The notes below the pieces were generated by a model that was not told the DNA's origin, made no database searches, and saw only the letters and a program-made list of their open reading frames with translations. The position numbers were made by a program, and so were the translations under genes. A stretch of 64,000 nt of DNA from Oceanicaulis sp052055585 (GTDB lineage Bacteria > Pseudomonadota > Alphaproteobacteria > Caulobacterales > Maricaulaceae): contig NZ_CP170485.1 of the NCBI RefSeq assembly GCF_052055585.1, positions 1,612,001 through 1,676,000 on the forward strand, given 5' to 3'. Shown in pieces: positions 54,512 to 63,631 of the stretch; position 1 is the stretch's first letter, and every line of letters starts with the position of its first letter.

Positions 54512-56766
54512 ACGAAGATCCATACGCCCGCTTTGGTTTCACCAAGGACGCCCTGATCGAGGCGATCCGGCTGGGCGAAGGACGCTTCACCAAGCGTGAG
54601 CTCGCCAAGTCCCTCGGCCTCAAAGGCGACCAGCGGTCCGGCCTCAAGCTCGCCCTGCGCGAGCTTGAGGATGGCGGCGAGATTCGCAAGAACGAGCAGA
54701 AGGCCTATGAGATGGCCGACCAGCTGCCGGCGGTCACCGTGCTGGAGGTCATCGACCGGGATGTGGATGGCGAGTTCATCTGCCAGCCCGTGAAGCCGGA
54801 ACTGCAAGGCCCGAAAATCATCCTCAAGCCCGGCGAGCGCACGCGCGGCCCAGCGGCGGGGATAGGCGACCGCATTCTCGCCCGTCTGGCGCCCATGCAG
54901 GGCGAAGACGGCTATGAGGCCAGCGTCATCAAGAAACTCGGCCAGTCCGCGCACCGTATTCTGTGCGTGCTGCGCGACAATACCCGCGGCCCGGCGCGTC
55001 TGGTCCCGGTGGATCGCCGCGTGCGTCATGAACTGGTCCCTGCACGCGGCGAGACCAGCAAGGCCGAGGACGGCGATCTTGTCATCGTGCGCATCGCGTC
55101 CGAGCGCCGTCACGGCCTGAAGACCGCCCTGATCGACGAAGTGGTGGGTCGCGCTGACAGCGCCCGCGCCGGCTCGATCATCGCCATGGCTGAACACGGC
55201 GTGTCGGACGGCTTCCTGGACGCTGAACTCAAACAGGTCGACGCGATCGAACCTGTCACCATGGGCAATCGCGAGGATCTGCGCGACATTCCGCTGGTCA
55301 CCATCGACCCTGTTGATGCGCGCGACCATGACGATGCGGTCTGGGCGGCGCCCGATGACGATCCGAAGAATCCGGATGGCTGGATCGTGATCGTCGCCAT
55401 CGCCGATGTTGCCGCCTATGTCACCCCCGCAAGCCCGCTCGACAAGGGCGCCCGCAATCGCGGCGTCTCGGTCTATCTGCCCGACCGGGTGGTGCCGATG
55501 CTGCCCGAGCGTCTGTCCAATGATCTGTGTTCGCTGCGCGAGGGTGAGGAACGCCCCTGCCTGGCCGTGCGCATGGTCTTTGACCGCAATGGCAATCAGA
55601 TCGCCCACCGTTTCATTCGCGGCTGGATGCGTTCGGCCGCCAAGCTGGCCTATGAAGACGCTCAGTCCGCCATCGATGGCAAGGGCTCTGGCAAGGCGGA
55701 AACCCTGCTCGAAGACGTGCTCAAGCCGCTCTGGGGGGCGTATGACGCGCTGCGTCAGGCGCGCAAGCGCCGTGAACCGCTGGAGATCGACGCGCCCGAG
55801 CGCAAGGTGGTGGTGGACGAGCATGGCCGGGTTCAGGGCGTGCGCCTGCGCGAACGCTTTGATGCGCACAAGCTGATCGAAGAGATGATGATCCAGGCGA
55901 ACGTGGCAGCCGCCACGGCGCTGGAGGCCAGGAACAGCCCGCTGATCTATCGCATCCACGATGAGCCGGGCTCTGAGAAGCTCGATAACCTGGCGGATTT
56001 CCTGCCGCATGTGGGCCTGAAATGGACCCGCGGCGAGCGCCCGACGCCGTCGCGCTTCAACACGCTTCTGCAGGCGTCCCAGTCCACTGACCATTACGAG
56101 ACGGTCAATGAGGTGGTGCTGCGCAGCCAGTCCCAGGCCGTCTATGACACTGACAATATCGGGCACTTTGGTCTGAATCTGGCCAAATACGCCCACTTCA
56201 CCTCGCCCATCCGACGCTATGCGGACCTCACCGTCCACCGTGCGCTGATCCGCGCCTATAATCTGGGCTCTGACGGGCAAACCGATGAAGAACGCAGCCA
56301 GCTTCAGCGGATCGCCGAGGACACCACCTCGAACGAGCGTCGCGCTATGGCGGCCGAGCGCGATGCTGTGGACCGCTTCATCGCCGCTTGGCTCGCGGAC
56401 CGCGTGGGGACCGAGTTTGAGGGCCGCATCACCGGCGTGACCCGCTTTGGCCTGTTCGTACGCCTGCATGAAACCGGCGCGGACGGTTTGTGCCCGGTCT
56501 CGCGTCTGGGGCAGGAATACTACATGCACGACGAGGCGGCGCATGCGCTGGTCGGGCAAAGTTCGGGCGGTCGCTACCGGCTTGGCATGGCGGTCACCGT
56601 GCGCCTTGATGAAGCGACACCCGTGACGGGCGGCTTGTTATTCGACATTCTAACGCCACCCGAATCCGGAAAACCGCCCAAAGGGCGCGGACGTCCGCGC
56701 GACAAATACGAGCGCCGCGGCCCGCCGCGCGCAAAGAAACACAATGCCAGACGCAAAATACGATAA
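54508..56766 (+). CDS. rnr: ribonuclease R
   Basis: 3'-5' exoribonuclease of 752 residues. N-terminal winged helix (about 8-65), cold-shock domains, RNB catalytic domain at about 255-600 with VTIDPVDARDHDDAV (metal-binding Asp), then an S1 domain (about 640-720) and a basic tail. Degrades structured RNA. The start is TTG 54508, overlapping the topA stop (TTGA), so expression is coupled. It overlaps the nudix gene by 23 bases. Confidence 0.96.
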   Translation: MNEDPYARFGFTKDALIEAIRLGEGRFTKRELAKSLGLKGDQRSGLKLALRELEDGGEIRKNEQKAYEMADQLPAVTVLEVIDRDVDGEFICQPVKPELQGPKIILKPGERTRGPAAGIGDRILARLAPMQGEDGYEASVIKKLGQSAHRILCVLRDNTRGPARLVPVDRRVRHELVPARGETSKAEDGDLVIVRIASERRHGLKTALIDEVVGRADSARAGSIIAMAEHGVSDGFLDAELKQVDAIEPVTMGNREDLRDIPLVTIDPVDARDHDDAVWAAPDDDPKNPDGWIVIVAIADVAAYVTPASPLDKGARNRGVSVYLPDRVVPMLPERLSNDLCSLREGEERPCLAVRMVFDRNGNQIAHRFIRGWMRSAAKLAYEDAQSAIDGKGSGKAETLLEDVLKPLWGAYDALRQARKRREPLEIDAPERKVVVDEHGRVQGVRLRERFDAHKLIEEMMIQANVAAATALEARNSPLIYRIHDEPGSEKLDNLADFLPHVGLKWTRGERPTPSRFNTLLQASQSTDHYETVNEVVLRSQSQAVYDTDNIGHFGLNLAKYAHFTSPIRRYADLTVHRALIRAYNLGSDGQTDEERSQLQRIAEDTTSNERRAMAAERDAVDRFIAAWLADRVGTEFEGRITGVTRFGLFVRLHETGADGLCPVSRLGQEYYMHDEAAHALVGQSSGGRYRLGMAVTVRLDEATPVTGGLLFDILTPPESGKPPKGRGRPRDKYERRGPPRAKKHNARRKIR

Positions 56767-57439
56767 GAAAACCGCGCCTAAAACCAGTCCACGCCCGAAA
56801 CTCGCCGCCTCGCTGCTGCTGCGTCGTCAGCGCGCGAACGGCGAGATTGAACTCCTGTTCGGTCGCCGCTCGACCGGGCATGTCTTCATGCCCAGCAAAT
56901 ACGTGTTTCCCGGCGGGCGCGTGGATCCGACTGACGGCTATGCGCCTCTGGCCGAAGAGCTCAACGATCAGACCCGCACGGTGATGACGCGCGTGCTGAC
57001 CGAACGCCGCGCGCGCGCCGCTGCGGCGGCGGCCTTGCGTGAAACGGCGGAAGAGACCGGGCTGATCCTGGGCAAGCCGGCAGAGACCGCCTGCAGCTTC
57101 AAGGCGCCCTGGGCGCCATTCGAGGCGGCGGGCGCCCAGCCCAATGCCGCGCCGCTTGATGTGATCACTCGCGCCATTACCCCGCCCAAGCGCCCCCGCC
57201 GCTTTGACGCCTGGTTCTTCACCTGTGATGTGGAGCATGTGCACGGCACGACGGACCTCACCAGCAATGGCGAGCTTGAGGATCTTCGCTGGGTGGCGCT
57301 GAGCGAGCGCGGCACGCTCGACCTGCCCATCGCCACGCAATATGTGATTGGCGAGCTTGAGGGCTGGCTGAAAGACCCCGCGCGCCCCGTCCGCTATCTT
57401 CGGAGCACGCGCTCCGGCCCGCGTGTGGAGACGTTATGA
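56744..57439 (+). CDS. Nudix hydrolase
   Basis: Nudix-fold protein of 231 residues. The box is present but split: GGRVDPTDG at about 57-66, an insert, then ALRETAEETGLIL at about 97-109. The insert and GHVFMPSKYVFPGG recall the NUDT7/19-like group that cleaves CoA or related diphosphates (tentative). ATG 56744 is inside the rnr coding region and the stop overlaps the next gene. Confidence 0.9.
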   Translation: MPDAKYDKKTAPKTSPRPKLAASLLLRRQRANGEIELLFGRRSTGHVFMPSKYVFPGGRVDPTDGYAPLAEELNDQTRTVMTRVLTERRARAAAAAALRETAEETGLILGKPAETACSFKAPWAPFEAAGAQPNAAPLDVITRAITPPKRPRRFDAWFFTCDVEHVHGTTDLTSNGELEDLRWVALSERGTLDLPIATQYVIGELEGWLKDPARPVRYLRSTRSGPRVETL

Positions 57440-58044
57440 GCGCGCGCCCGATCAATATGGCGACCCTCATTCTGGCCGATCCGCATTCGCGCCAGATTGC
57501 GCTGGTGCGCTCTGAAAACGGCTATGGCCTGCCCCTGGCGCGACCCGCCCGCGGCGACGGGCTGGCGGAGTTTGGCGGGCCTGTGATCTCTCGCAAGCGT
57601 CTGGGCGCGCCGGAAGGCCAGACCGGCGCCTTCATGGACGCGGCCATTCGCGCGCTCTCAGACGAGCTGGGGCAGCTTCTGGCGCGGCCTTTGGCGACGG
57701 ATGTGCGTGTTCCCGGCACGAACCCCTGGGCGCGTCTGACGCGACACCATTTGCAGCCGGATCGCGACAGCCTGACCTATCTGGGCCGGGCGCTGGATCC
57801 CGCCGACGCCCGGACGCGCCGTCATATACGCGTCTTCACTGCGCCCGTCGCCCGCATCTCCAACTCGGTCAAGCGCCGGGGCGGTGAACGCGTGGCCTGG
57901 GTCAACCCGGAGAAAGCGCCTGAACTGCTTCAGGATGAGGCGCTGGACATCTTTGCTGAAACCGCCCTCGCCTCCCTGGGTGGTCGCCCGCGTCCTCTGA
58001 TGGTGTCATTCCGGGCGGGACAGAGGCAGGAAGTCCGGCTATAG
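57436..58044 (+). CDS. degenerate Nudix-like protein
   Basis: Protein of 202 residues, apparently a diverged copy of the preceding Nudix protein. Shared features are the start TLILADPHSRQIALVRS and a helix AAIRALSDELGQLL where the Nudix REUXEEXGU motif should be. Two Glu are replaced (Ala and Asp), so metal-dependent hydrolysis is doubtful. A later stretch FTAPVARISNSVKRRGGERV aligns roughly with the first copy's end. Function unknown; a regulatory or binding role is possible. It overlaps the first copy by 4 bases. Confidence 0.75.
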   Translation: MSARPINMATLILADPHSRQIALVRSENGYGLPLARPARGDGLAEFGGPVISRKRLGAPEGQTGAFMDAAIRALSDELGQLLARPLATDVRVPGTNPWARLTRHHLQPDRDSLTYLGRALDPADARTRRHIRVFTAPVARISNSVKRRGGERVAWVNPEKAPELLQDEALDIFAETALASLGGRPRPLMVSFRAGQRQEVRL

Positions 58045-58052
58045 GCCGGGCG

Positions 58053-59228
58053 ATGGTCTCCCGCTTTCTCTCCTCTCCCGATCTGGCCCGCACGCGTTCG
58101 CTGATCGCGGCGATCTGCTGTGCGGCGCTTGCCGGCTGCGGTTTCGGCCTCTTGATGCCGCTCGTGGCGCTCAATCTTGAAGCCATGACGGGCTCAGCCG
58201 CCGTAGTGGGCGCGAACGCCGCCGCCGCTGCGCTCTCAACGCTTCTGGCGACACCGCTGATCCCGGCCCTGATGGCCCGGACCGCCCCCCGTCAGACCGT
58301 GGTGATCTGCGCCCTGATCACCGCCACAGGCTTTGTGCTCTTCCCCGCAATGCCGGACCCCGTGATCTGGTTCGTTCTGCGTTTCGTGATGGGCCTGTCG
58401 GTGACGATCATCTTTGTCGCCAGCGAGACGTGGATCAATCAGCTGGCCAAGCCTGAGAGCCGCGCCAGCCTTCTGGCGGTCTACGCCACGGTTCTGTCAG
58501 GCGGGTTCGGGTCAGGCGGCCTGCTTCTGGCTGTGCTGGGTTCTGAAGGCTGGACGCCCTGGATTGCGGGCGGCGTGATCTATGCGCTTGGCGCGCTGCC
58601 GATCCTCATTCTTAAAGGCCCGCAGATCGTGCCCCCCTCATTGGAGGAATCCGGTCTGAAAGCCCTTCTGTCCTCCGCGCGTCTGGCGCCTCTGGCGATT
58701 CTGGCGGGCCTGGTGTTCGGCGGGCTGGAGACCAATGTCTTCGCCCTGATGCCCGTCTATGCCGAACGCATCGGCATTGCGTCCCAAGGCGTCGGTCTGC
58801 TGGTCGCTGTGGGCGCGCTCGGGGCGATTGCGCTGCAAATCCCGCTCGGCAAGCTGGCGGACAAGACGGGCCGGGACCGCACCTTGTCGGGCGTCGCGAT
58901 CAGCGCCGTGATTCTTTCTGTCGCGATGGGAATCGCCGGCGCGAATCTGTGGCTGCTGATCCCCATGGTGTTCTTCTTTGTGGGCGCCAGCAGCGCCTTT
59001 TACACCATTGGCCTGGCGATGATCGGCGAGCGGGTGCAGGCTGGCGCCCTCGCCTCGGCCAACGCCGCCTTCATCTTCGCCTACGGGCTGGGATCCTTGC
59101 TGGGCCCGGCTCTGGGCGGGGTTTCCATGGACATTGCTGACCCCTGGGGCCTGATGGCCGCCTTCGCCGCCATGGCGGGGCTGTACTTCGTCCTGTCTGT
59201 ACTGAGCAAACCGCGTTCTCGGCATTGA
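58053..59228 (+). CDS. MFS transporter
   Basis: Major facilitator of 391 residues with 12 hydrophobic helices, in the YcaD/sugar-efflux-like small group. The start LIAAICCAALAGCGFGLLMP is its first helix; RFVMGLSVTIIFVASETWINQL matches the motif of this MFS group. The substrate is unknown. It starts nine bases after the preceding stop, so it is in the same operon. Confidence 0.9.
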   Translation: MVSRFLSSPDLARTRSLIAAICCAALAGCGFGLLMPLVALNLEAMTGSAAVVGANAAAAALSTLLATPLIPALMARTAPRQTVVICALITATGFVLFPAMPDPVIWFVLRFVMGLSVTIIFVASETWINQLAKPESRASLLAVYATVLSGGFGSGGLLLAVLGSEGWTPWIAGGVIYALGALPILILKGPQIVPPSLEESGLKALLSSARLAPLAILAGLVFGGLETNVFALMPVYAERIGIASQGVGLLVAVGALGAIALQIPLGKLADKTGRDRTLSGVAISAVILSVAMGIAGANLWLLIPMVFFFVGASSAFYTIGLAMIGERVQAGALASANAAFIFAYGLGSLLGPALGGVSMDIADPWGLMAAFAAMAGLYFVLSVLSKPRSRH

Positions 59229-59315
59229 CAGCAGCGCAGGCGCGAGTATGTTCCGCGGCTCGTTGCGCCGGACTTGTGTCTGGCGCGCCAAGTTTTTGTG
59301 TACGGGTGCGCGACT

Positions 59316-59483
59316 ATGGCCAAGCCGACTACCATCAAAATCCGCCTGAACTCGACGGCGGGCACGGGCTATTTCTACGTGACCAAGAAAAACGCCCGCA
59401 CGATGACCGAGAAACTCGTTCTGAAAAAGTACGATCCGGTCGCGCGCAAGCACGTCGAGTTTAAAGAAGGCAAGATCAAGTAA
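59316..59483 (+). CDS. rpmG: 50S ribosomal protein L33
   Basis: Protein bL33 of 55 residues (MAKPTTIKIRL, TGYFYVTKKNARTM, EGKIK). It lacks the zinc-binding CxxC pairs, so it is the zinc-independent form. ATG 59316 is the standard start; the frame upstream to 59274 is not used. Its neighbour pleD is convergent, as in Caulobacter. Confidence 0.97.
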   Translation: MAKPTTIKIRLNSTAGTGYFYVTKKNARTMTEKLVLKKYDPVARKHVEFKEGKIK

Positions 59484-59525
59484 GTCTGCGCTTCAGCGCG
59501 ATTTATTCGGTCTGACCGGAATTGG

Positions 59526-59555
59526 AAAAGCCGCCTGTTTGTTCAGGCGGCTTTT
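59526..59555. terminator. bidirectional terminator overlapping the pleD stop
   Basis: A 12-bp stem (AAAAGCCGCCTG) with a six-base loop and TTTT on the plus strand serves rpmG. Its right arm holds the last codons of pleD, whose stop at 59543 is in the loop, so the minus-strand terminator forms inside the gene end. Confidence 0.88.
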
Positions 59556-60895
59556 CGTTTTGCCTCGATCACGCGATTGCGTCCGGATCGTTTGGCGTCA
59601 TAGAGCGCCGTATCCGCGCGCTCGATCAGCGCCTCGACGCTGTCTTCCCGGAACGCCTCGGCCACGCCGACGCTCATCGTGACATTGATGATGTCGCCCG
59701 TCTCACGCAGGGTCACCGGCGTAGCGCAGACCGCCAGACGGGCGCGCTCCATCGCTTCACACGCCTCGCGCGCCGTCGTGTTTGAGAACACCACCAGGAA
59801 TTCCTCACCGCCATAGCGGCCGGCGATATCGATCGCGCGCAATTGCTCGCTGAGCCGCACGCAAATTTCCTTGAGCACCTGATCGCCCGCATTATGGCCC
59901 CAGGTGTCGTTGATGCGCTTGAAATGGTCGATATCAATCAGCGCCGTGGTGACCGGCTCATGATTGGCGTGCAAGCCATCCAGGGCCTGCCGCAGACGCG
60001 ACACGGTATAGCGGCGATTGAACAGTCCGGTCAGCGCATCGCGCACGGACATCTCAAGGCTTTCATCCAGACGGTCCCGCAGGGCGTCTGCATAGCGCTT
60101 GCGCTTGAGCTGGGTCGAGCTGCGCGCCGCCAGTTCACCCGGATCAAGCGGGCGGGAAATCACATCGTTCACGCCCAGATCGAGCGCGCGCACCATGGTG
60201 CGCTTGTCCATTTCATCCACAACGCCCAGCAAGGGCACCTGACGGGTGTCCACATCGGACCGGATGCGCGCACACAGGCGCAATCCGTCAAACCGGGGCG
60301 AGCTGAGGTCCACAATCACCAGATCCGCATGACGGGCCTGTGAGATCGCAATCTTGGGATCGCCATATCCATGCGCGTCCAGCGTGGCGGGCAAGGCCCT
60401 CGCAATGCGGTGCGCCGCCTGCTGGTCGGCCGCCGCCACGATCACGCGGCCGCCGCCATTGGCAGGCTCATAGGACAGCATTTCAACGCCATTGCTTTCG
60501 CGCTGGCGCAATTCATCCATGACGCTGGTCAGACGCAGCAGAGAGCGCACGCGCGCAAACAGCGCGACATCATCGACCGGCTTGGTGAGAAACTCGTCAG
60601 CCCCGGCTTCCAGCCCGCGAATCCGGTCGGCGCGCTGATCGAGCGCCGTGACCATGACAACGGGAATATGTCGGGTTTCAGGGTCAGCCTTCAGACGGCG
60701 ACAGGTTTCGAACCCGTCCATACCCGGCATCATGATGTCGAGCAGGATCACGTCCGGCTTCTGGTCACGAGCAAGATCCAGACAGGTCGGGCCGTCAGGG
60801 GCCATCAGCACATCGAAATATTCGGCCGTCAGTCTCGCCTCAAGCAGACGACGGTTCGTTTCGATGTCATCGACGACCAGTATGCGCGCGCTCAC
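59543..60895 (-). CDS. pleD: response regulator PleD (REC-REC-GGDEF diguanylate cyclase)
   Basis: Protein of 450 residues. The first receiver domain has Asp 53 (ILLDIMMPGMDG) as phosphate acceptor; the second, about 150-275, is degenerate and serves dimerisation. The GGDEF domain carries RYGGEEFLVV, with the inhibitory RxxD (RAID) upstream. Makes c-di-GMP after phosphorylation and controls polar development in Caulobacter. Start GTG 60895 with AAGGAG. It lies 12 bases after divK. Normal length. Confidence 0.96.
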   Translation of the reverse strand: MSARILVVDDIETNRRLLEARLTAEYFDVLMAPDGPTCLDLARDQKPDVILLDIMMPGMDGFETCRRLKADPETRHIPVVMVTALDQRADRIRGLEAGADEFLTKPVDDVALFARVRSLLRLTSVMDELRQRESNGVEMLSYEPANGGGRVIVAAADQQAAHRIARALPATLDAHGYGDPKIAISQARHADLVIVDLSSPRFDGLRLCARIRSDVDTRQVPLLGVVDEMDKRTMVRALDLGVNDVISRPLDPGELAARSSTQLKRKRYADALRDRLDESLEMSVRDALTGLFNRRYTVSRLRQALDGLHANHEPVTTALIDIDHFKRINDTWGHNAGDQVLKEICVRLSEQLRAIDIAGRYGGEEFLVVFSNTTAREACEAMERARLAVCATPVTLRETGDIINVTMSVGVAEAFREDSVEALIERADTALYDAKRSGRNRVIEAKRKAA

Positions 60896-60907
60896 CCGTG
60901 TCTCCTT

Positions 60908-61273
60908 CTAGTCGAGAAAGTCTCGAACAGTCTTGATGAAGGATGCGACCGTAATCGGCTTGGACAGATAACCTTCGCAACCGCCTTCACGGATGCGTTC
61001 CTCATCGCCTTTCATGGCGAATGCGGTGACGGCCACAACGGGAATGGCCGACAATTCGTCATCATTCTTGATCCATTTGGTGACATCCAGCCCCGAAACT
61101 TCAGGCAACTGAATATCCATAAGGATCAGGTCCGGCTTGTGCTCACGCGCCATATCGAGCGCCTTGAGGCCTTCGCTGGTCTGCACGGTCTCATAGCCGT
61201 GCGCTTCGAGCAGATCACGAAATAGCTTCATGTTCAGCTCGTTGTCTTCAACGATCAGAACTTTTTTGGACAT
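60908..61273 (-). CDS. divK: single-domain response regulator DivK
   Basis: Receiver domain of 121 residues without an output domain. Asp 53 is in LILMDIQLPEVSG; Thr in VTAFAM and Lys in YLSKPITV complete the site. DivK controls CtrA activity through DivL and CckA. ATG 61273 starts MSKKVLIVEDN; an in-frame ATG lies at 61285. A TATAAT close upstream suggests a very short leader, but no -35 is seen. Forms an operon with pleD. Confidence 0.95.
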   Translation of the reverse strand: MSKKVLIVEDNELNMKLFRDLLEAHGYETVQTSEGLKALDMAREHKPDLILMDIQLPEVSGLDVTKWIKNDDELSAIPVVAVTAFAMKGDEERIREGGCEGYLSKPITVASFIKTVRDFLD

Positions 61274-61451
61274 GACCTGCAGCATTATAACCGCGCTTTC
61301 CCCAATTCGCCCCGCCGTCTTTGCAGCGTGAGCGTTTTGACCATCCAGAGTGCATTAAACCCCACTTTCCTTAATCAAGAATGAGTCCCCGTCTTCGCAG
61401 GGCGATTAGAACAAGATATGAACGTCCCATGCGAGGAAAAAGAGGCGGCCC

Positions 61452-62360
61452 GTGTTACGGTTAGGCGTGGATCTCGGCGGCACGAAAATCGAGGCGGCGC
61501 TGGTCGATGACAGCGGAAACTGCGCTGTGCGCCGCCGAATGCCGACCCCGGAGGGCTATCTGCACAAGCTCGACGCCATCGCGGATCTGGTCCATGCGGT
61601 CGAAGCAGAAGCGGGGCTGAAAGCGCCCCTGCCCGTCGGCGTGGGCCATCCGGGGTCCCTCAACCCCCGAACCGGGCTGATGCGCAACGCCAATTCCACA
61701 GCGCTCAACGGCCACCCGCTCGATCACGATCTCGCGCGTCGGCTCAACCGCCCCGTGCGCTGCGCCAATGACGCCAACTGTTTTGCGTTGTCAGAAGCCC
61801 GCGATGGCGCGGGCGCCGGCGCCCGCAGCGTCTTTGGCGTAATAGCCGGAACCGGAGTCGGTGGCGGCGTGGTTCTGAACGGGGCGCTCGTGTCCGGCGC
61901 CGATGGCAATGCCGGCGAATGGGGCCACACCGCCTTGCCCTATATGAGTGCAGAGGAGCTGGCGATCAGCCCGGCCTGCTATTGCGGAAAATCCAATTGC
62001 GTTGAGGCCTGGTGCTCCGGCCCCGCCCTGTCACGTGATCATCAACGCCATGGAGGATCGCCCCTGACGGCGCAGGACATCGCCCAGGCCGCCGCAAATG
62101 GCGACACCGTCTGTCAGGCCAGCCTCGACCGGCATGCCGACCGCTTCGCGCGGGCGCTCTCGAATGTGATCAATATTCTGGACCCTGAGATCATCGTGCT
62201 GGGCGGCGGTCTGTCCAATCTGGAGGGCTTTGCCGAAAATTTGGCCGGCCGGTTGAAAGATTGGGCTTTCACCGACGATCTGGTCACACACATCACAACG
62301 CCGATGCATGGCGACAGCTCGGGCGTGCGCGGGGCCGCATGGCTGTGGGAGGCGCCATGA
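61452..62360 (+). CDS. ROK family sugar kinase
   Basis: Kinase of 302 residues of the ROK family. Phosphate-binding LGVDLGGTKIEAALVD, catalytic Asp in CANDANCFALSEA, GVIAGTGVGGG, and the zinc motif CYCGKSNCVEAW. Such enzymes phosphorylate fructose, glucose or N-acetylated hexosamines; the sequence does not decide. Start GTG 61452 with GAGGC upstream. It overlaps dinB by four bases. Confidence 0.9.
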   Translation: MLRLGVDLGGTKIEAALVDDSGNCAVRRRMPTPEGYLHKLDAIADLVHAVEAEAGLKAPLPVGVGHPGSLNPRTGLMRNANSTALNGHPLDHDLARRLNRPVRCANDANCFALSEARDGAGAGARSVFGVIAGTGVGGGVVLNGALVSGADGNAGEWGHTALPYMSAEELAISPACYCGKSNCVEAWCSGPALSRDHQRHGGSPLTAQDIAQAAANGDTVCQASLDRHADRFARALSNVINILDPEIIVLGGGLSNLEGFAENLAGRLKDWAFTDDLVTHITTPMHGDSSGVRGAAWLWEAP

Positions 62361-63631
62361 GCGAGCCGTCCACCCCTTCATACTGCCGCAGCTGCCTGTC
62401 GCCTGCCCCGGCGGGCGTCAAATGCCCTCATTGCGGACGCGGTCCGGTACTGCACCATGCTGAACTGAATGCGCTGGCCCTCGCGCATATTGATTGCGAC
62501 GCCTTCTTCGCCTCGGTGGAAAAGCGCGACAATCCCGAGCTGGAAGACCAGCCGGTGATCATTGGCGGCGGCAAGCGCGGCGTCGTCTCGACCGCCTGCT
62601 ATGTAGCGCGGCTATACGGCGTGCGTTCGGCCATGCCCATGTTCCAGGCGCTCAAGGCCTGCCCGGACGCGGTCGTGGTCCGCCCCCGCATGGAGGTCTA
62701 TTCCGCTGAAGGCCGGCGCATCCGCGCCATGATGCAGGATGTGACCCCGCTGGTGGAGCCGCTCTCCATCGACGAGGCGTTTCTCGACCTGTCCGGGACA
62801 GAGAAGCTACATGGCGCGCCGCCCGCCCTGACGCTGCTGCGTCTGCAGCGGCGCATCCTCAATGAGGTGGGCGTGACGGTTTCGGTCGGGCTCAGCTTCA
62901 ACAAATTCCTCGCCAAGACGGCCTCCGATCTCGACAAGCCCAACGGTTTCTCGGTGATCGGTCGCGCCGACGCCCCGGCCTTCCTCGCGCAGATGAAAGT
63001 GGGTGACGTCTATGGCGTGGGGCCCGTCCTGGGCAAGAAGCTGAATGCGGACGGTCTTTACACCTTGTCTGACGTGCTCAGGCGCTCTGAAGGCGAGCTG
63101 GCGCGCAAATACGGTGAATCCGGCCTGCGCCTCGCCCGCCTCGCGCGCGGACAAGATGACCGCAAGGTCAGCCCCGAGCGCGAGCGCAAATCGGTCTCGG
63201 CGGAGACCACTTTCAATGACGACATCGCCGACAAATCCGCCCTCAAGGACCGGCTCTGGCCCTTGTGCGTGAAAGTCGCCGACCGGATGAAAGTCCAGGG
63301 CGTCGCCGGGCGCGTGGTGACACTGAAGATCAAGACCGACACGTTCCGCACCCTCACCCGTCGCCGCACCCTGTCTGACCCGGCCCAGCTGGCGGACACG
63401 CTCTACCGCACCAGCTGCGACATGCTCGACAAGGAGCCTGAGGGGGTGCGCTATCGCCTGATCGGCGCGGGCTATTCGGTGCTGGAGCCCGCCATCGCGG
63501 ATGCGGGCGACCTCTTGGACCCCAATGCGCTCAAACGCGCCGCCGCCGAGCGCGCCATGGACGCCGCCCGCGCCAAGTTCGGGGAAGCGGCGATCATCAA
63601 GGGCCGCATGCTGAAAAAAGACCGGGACTAG
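62357..63631 (+). CDS. dinB: DNA polymerase IV
   Basis: Y-family translesion polymerase of 424 residues. The N-terminus has a small four-Cys zinc ribbon (CRSC and CPHC, Cys 10, 13, 23, 26), common in alphaproteobacterial DinB. Catalytic residues are in HIDCDAFFASVE (Asp 46) and SIDEAFLDLSG. The little-finger domain follows. No beta-clamp motif was clearly seen at the C-terminus. ATG 62357 overlaps the kinase stop. Confidence 0.95.
   Translation: MSEPSTPSYCRSCLSPAPAGVKCPHCGRGPVLHHAELNALALAHIDCDAFFASVEKRDNPELEDQPVIIGGGKRGVVSTACYVARLYGVRSAMPMFQALKACPDAVVVRPRMEVYSAEGRRIRAMMQDVTPLVEPLSIDEAFLDLSGTEKLHGAPPALTLLRLQRRILNEVGVTVSVGLSFNKFLAKTASDLDKPNGFSVIGRADAPAFLAQMKVGDVYGVGPVLGKKLNADGLYTLSDVLRRSEGELARKYGESGLRLARLARGQDDRKVSPERERKSVSAETTFNDDIADKSALKDRLWPLCVKVADRMKVQGVAGRVVTLKIKTDTFRTLTRRRTLSDPAQLADTLYRTSCDMLDKEPEGVRYRLIGAGYSVLEPAIADAGDLLDPNALKRAAAERAMDAARAKFGEAAIIKGRMLKKDRD

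Noticed and set aside
54235..56559. 774-residue frame antisense to rnr and topA
   Set aside because: Composition is typical of a shadow frame and the sense strand codes for RNase R.
61284..61289. TATAAT as a divK promoter
   Set aside because: No matching -35 at a normal distance, so it was not listed as a feature.
61355..61374. TTAA ... TTAA near divK as a CtrA site
   Set aside because: The half-sites are 12 bases apart, not 7.
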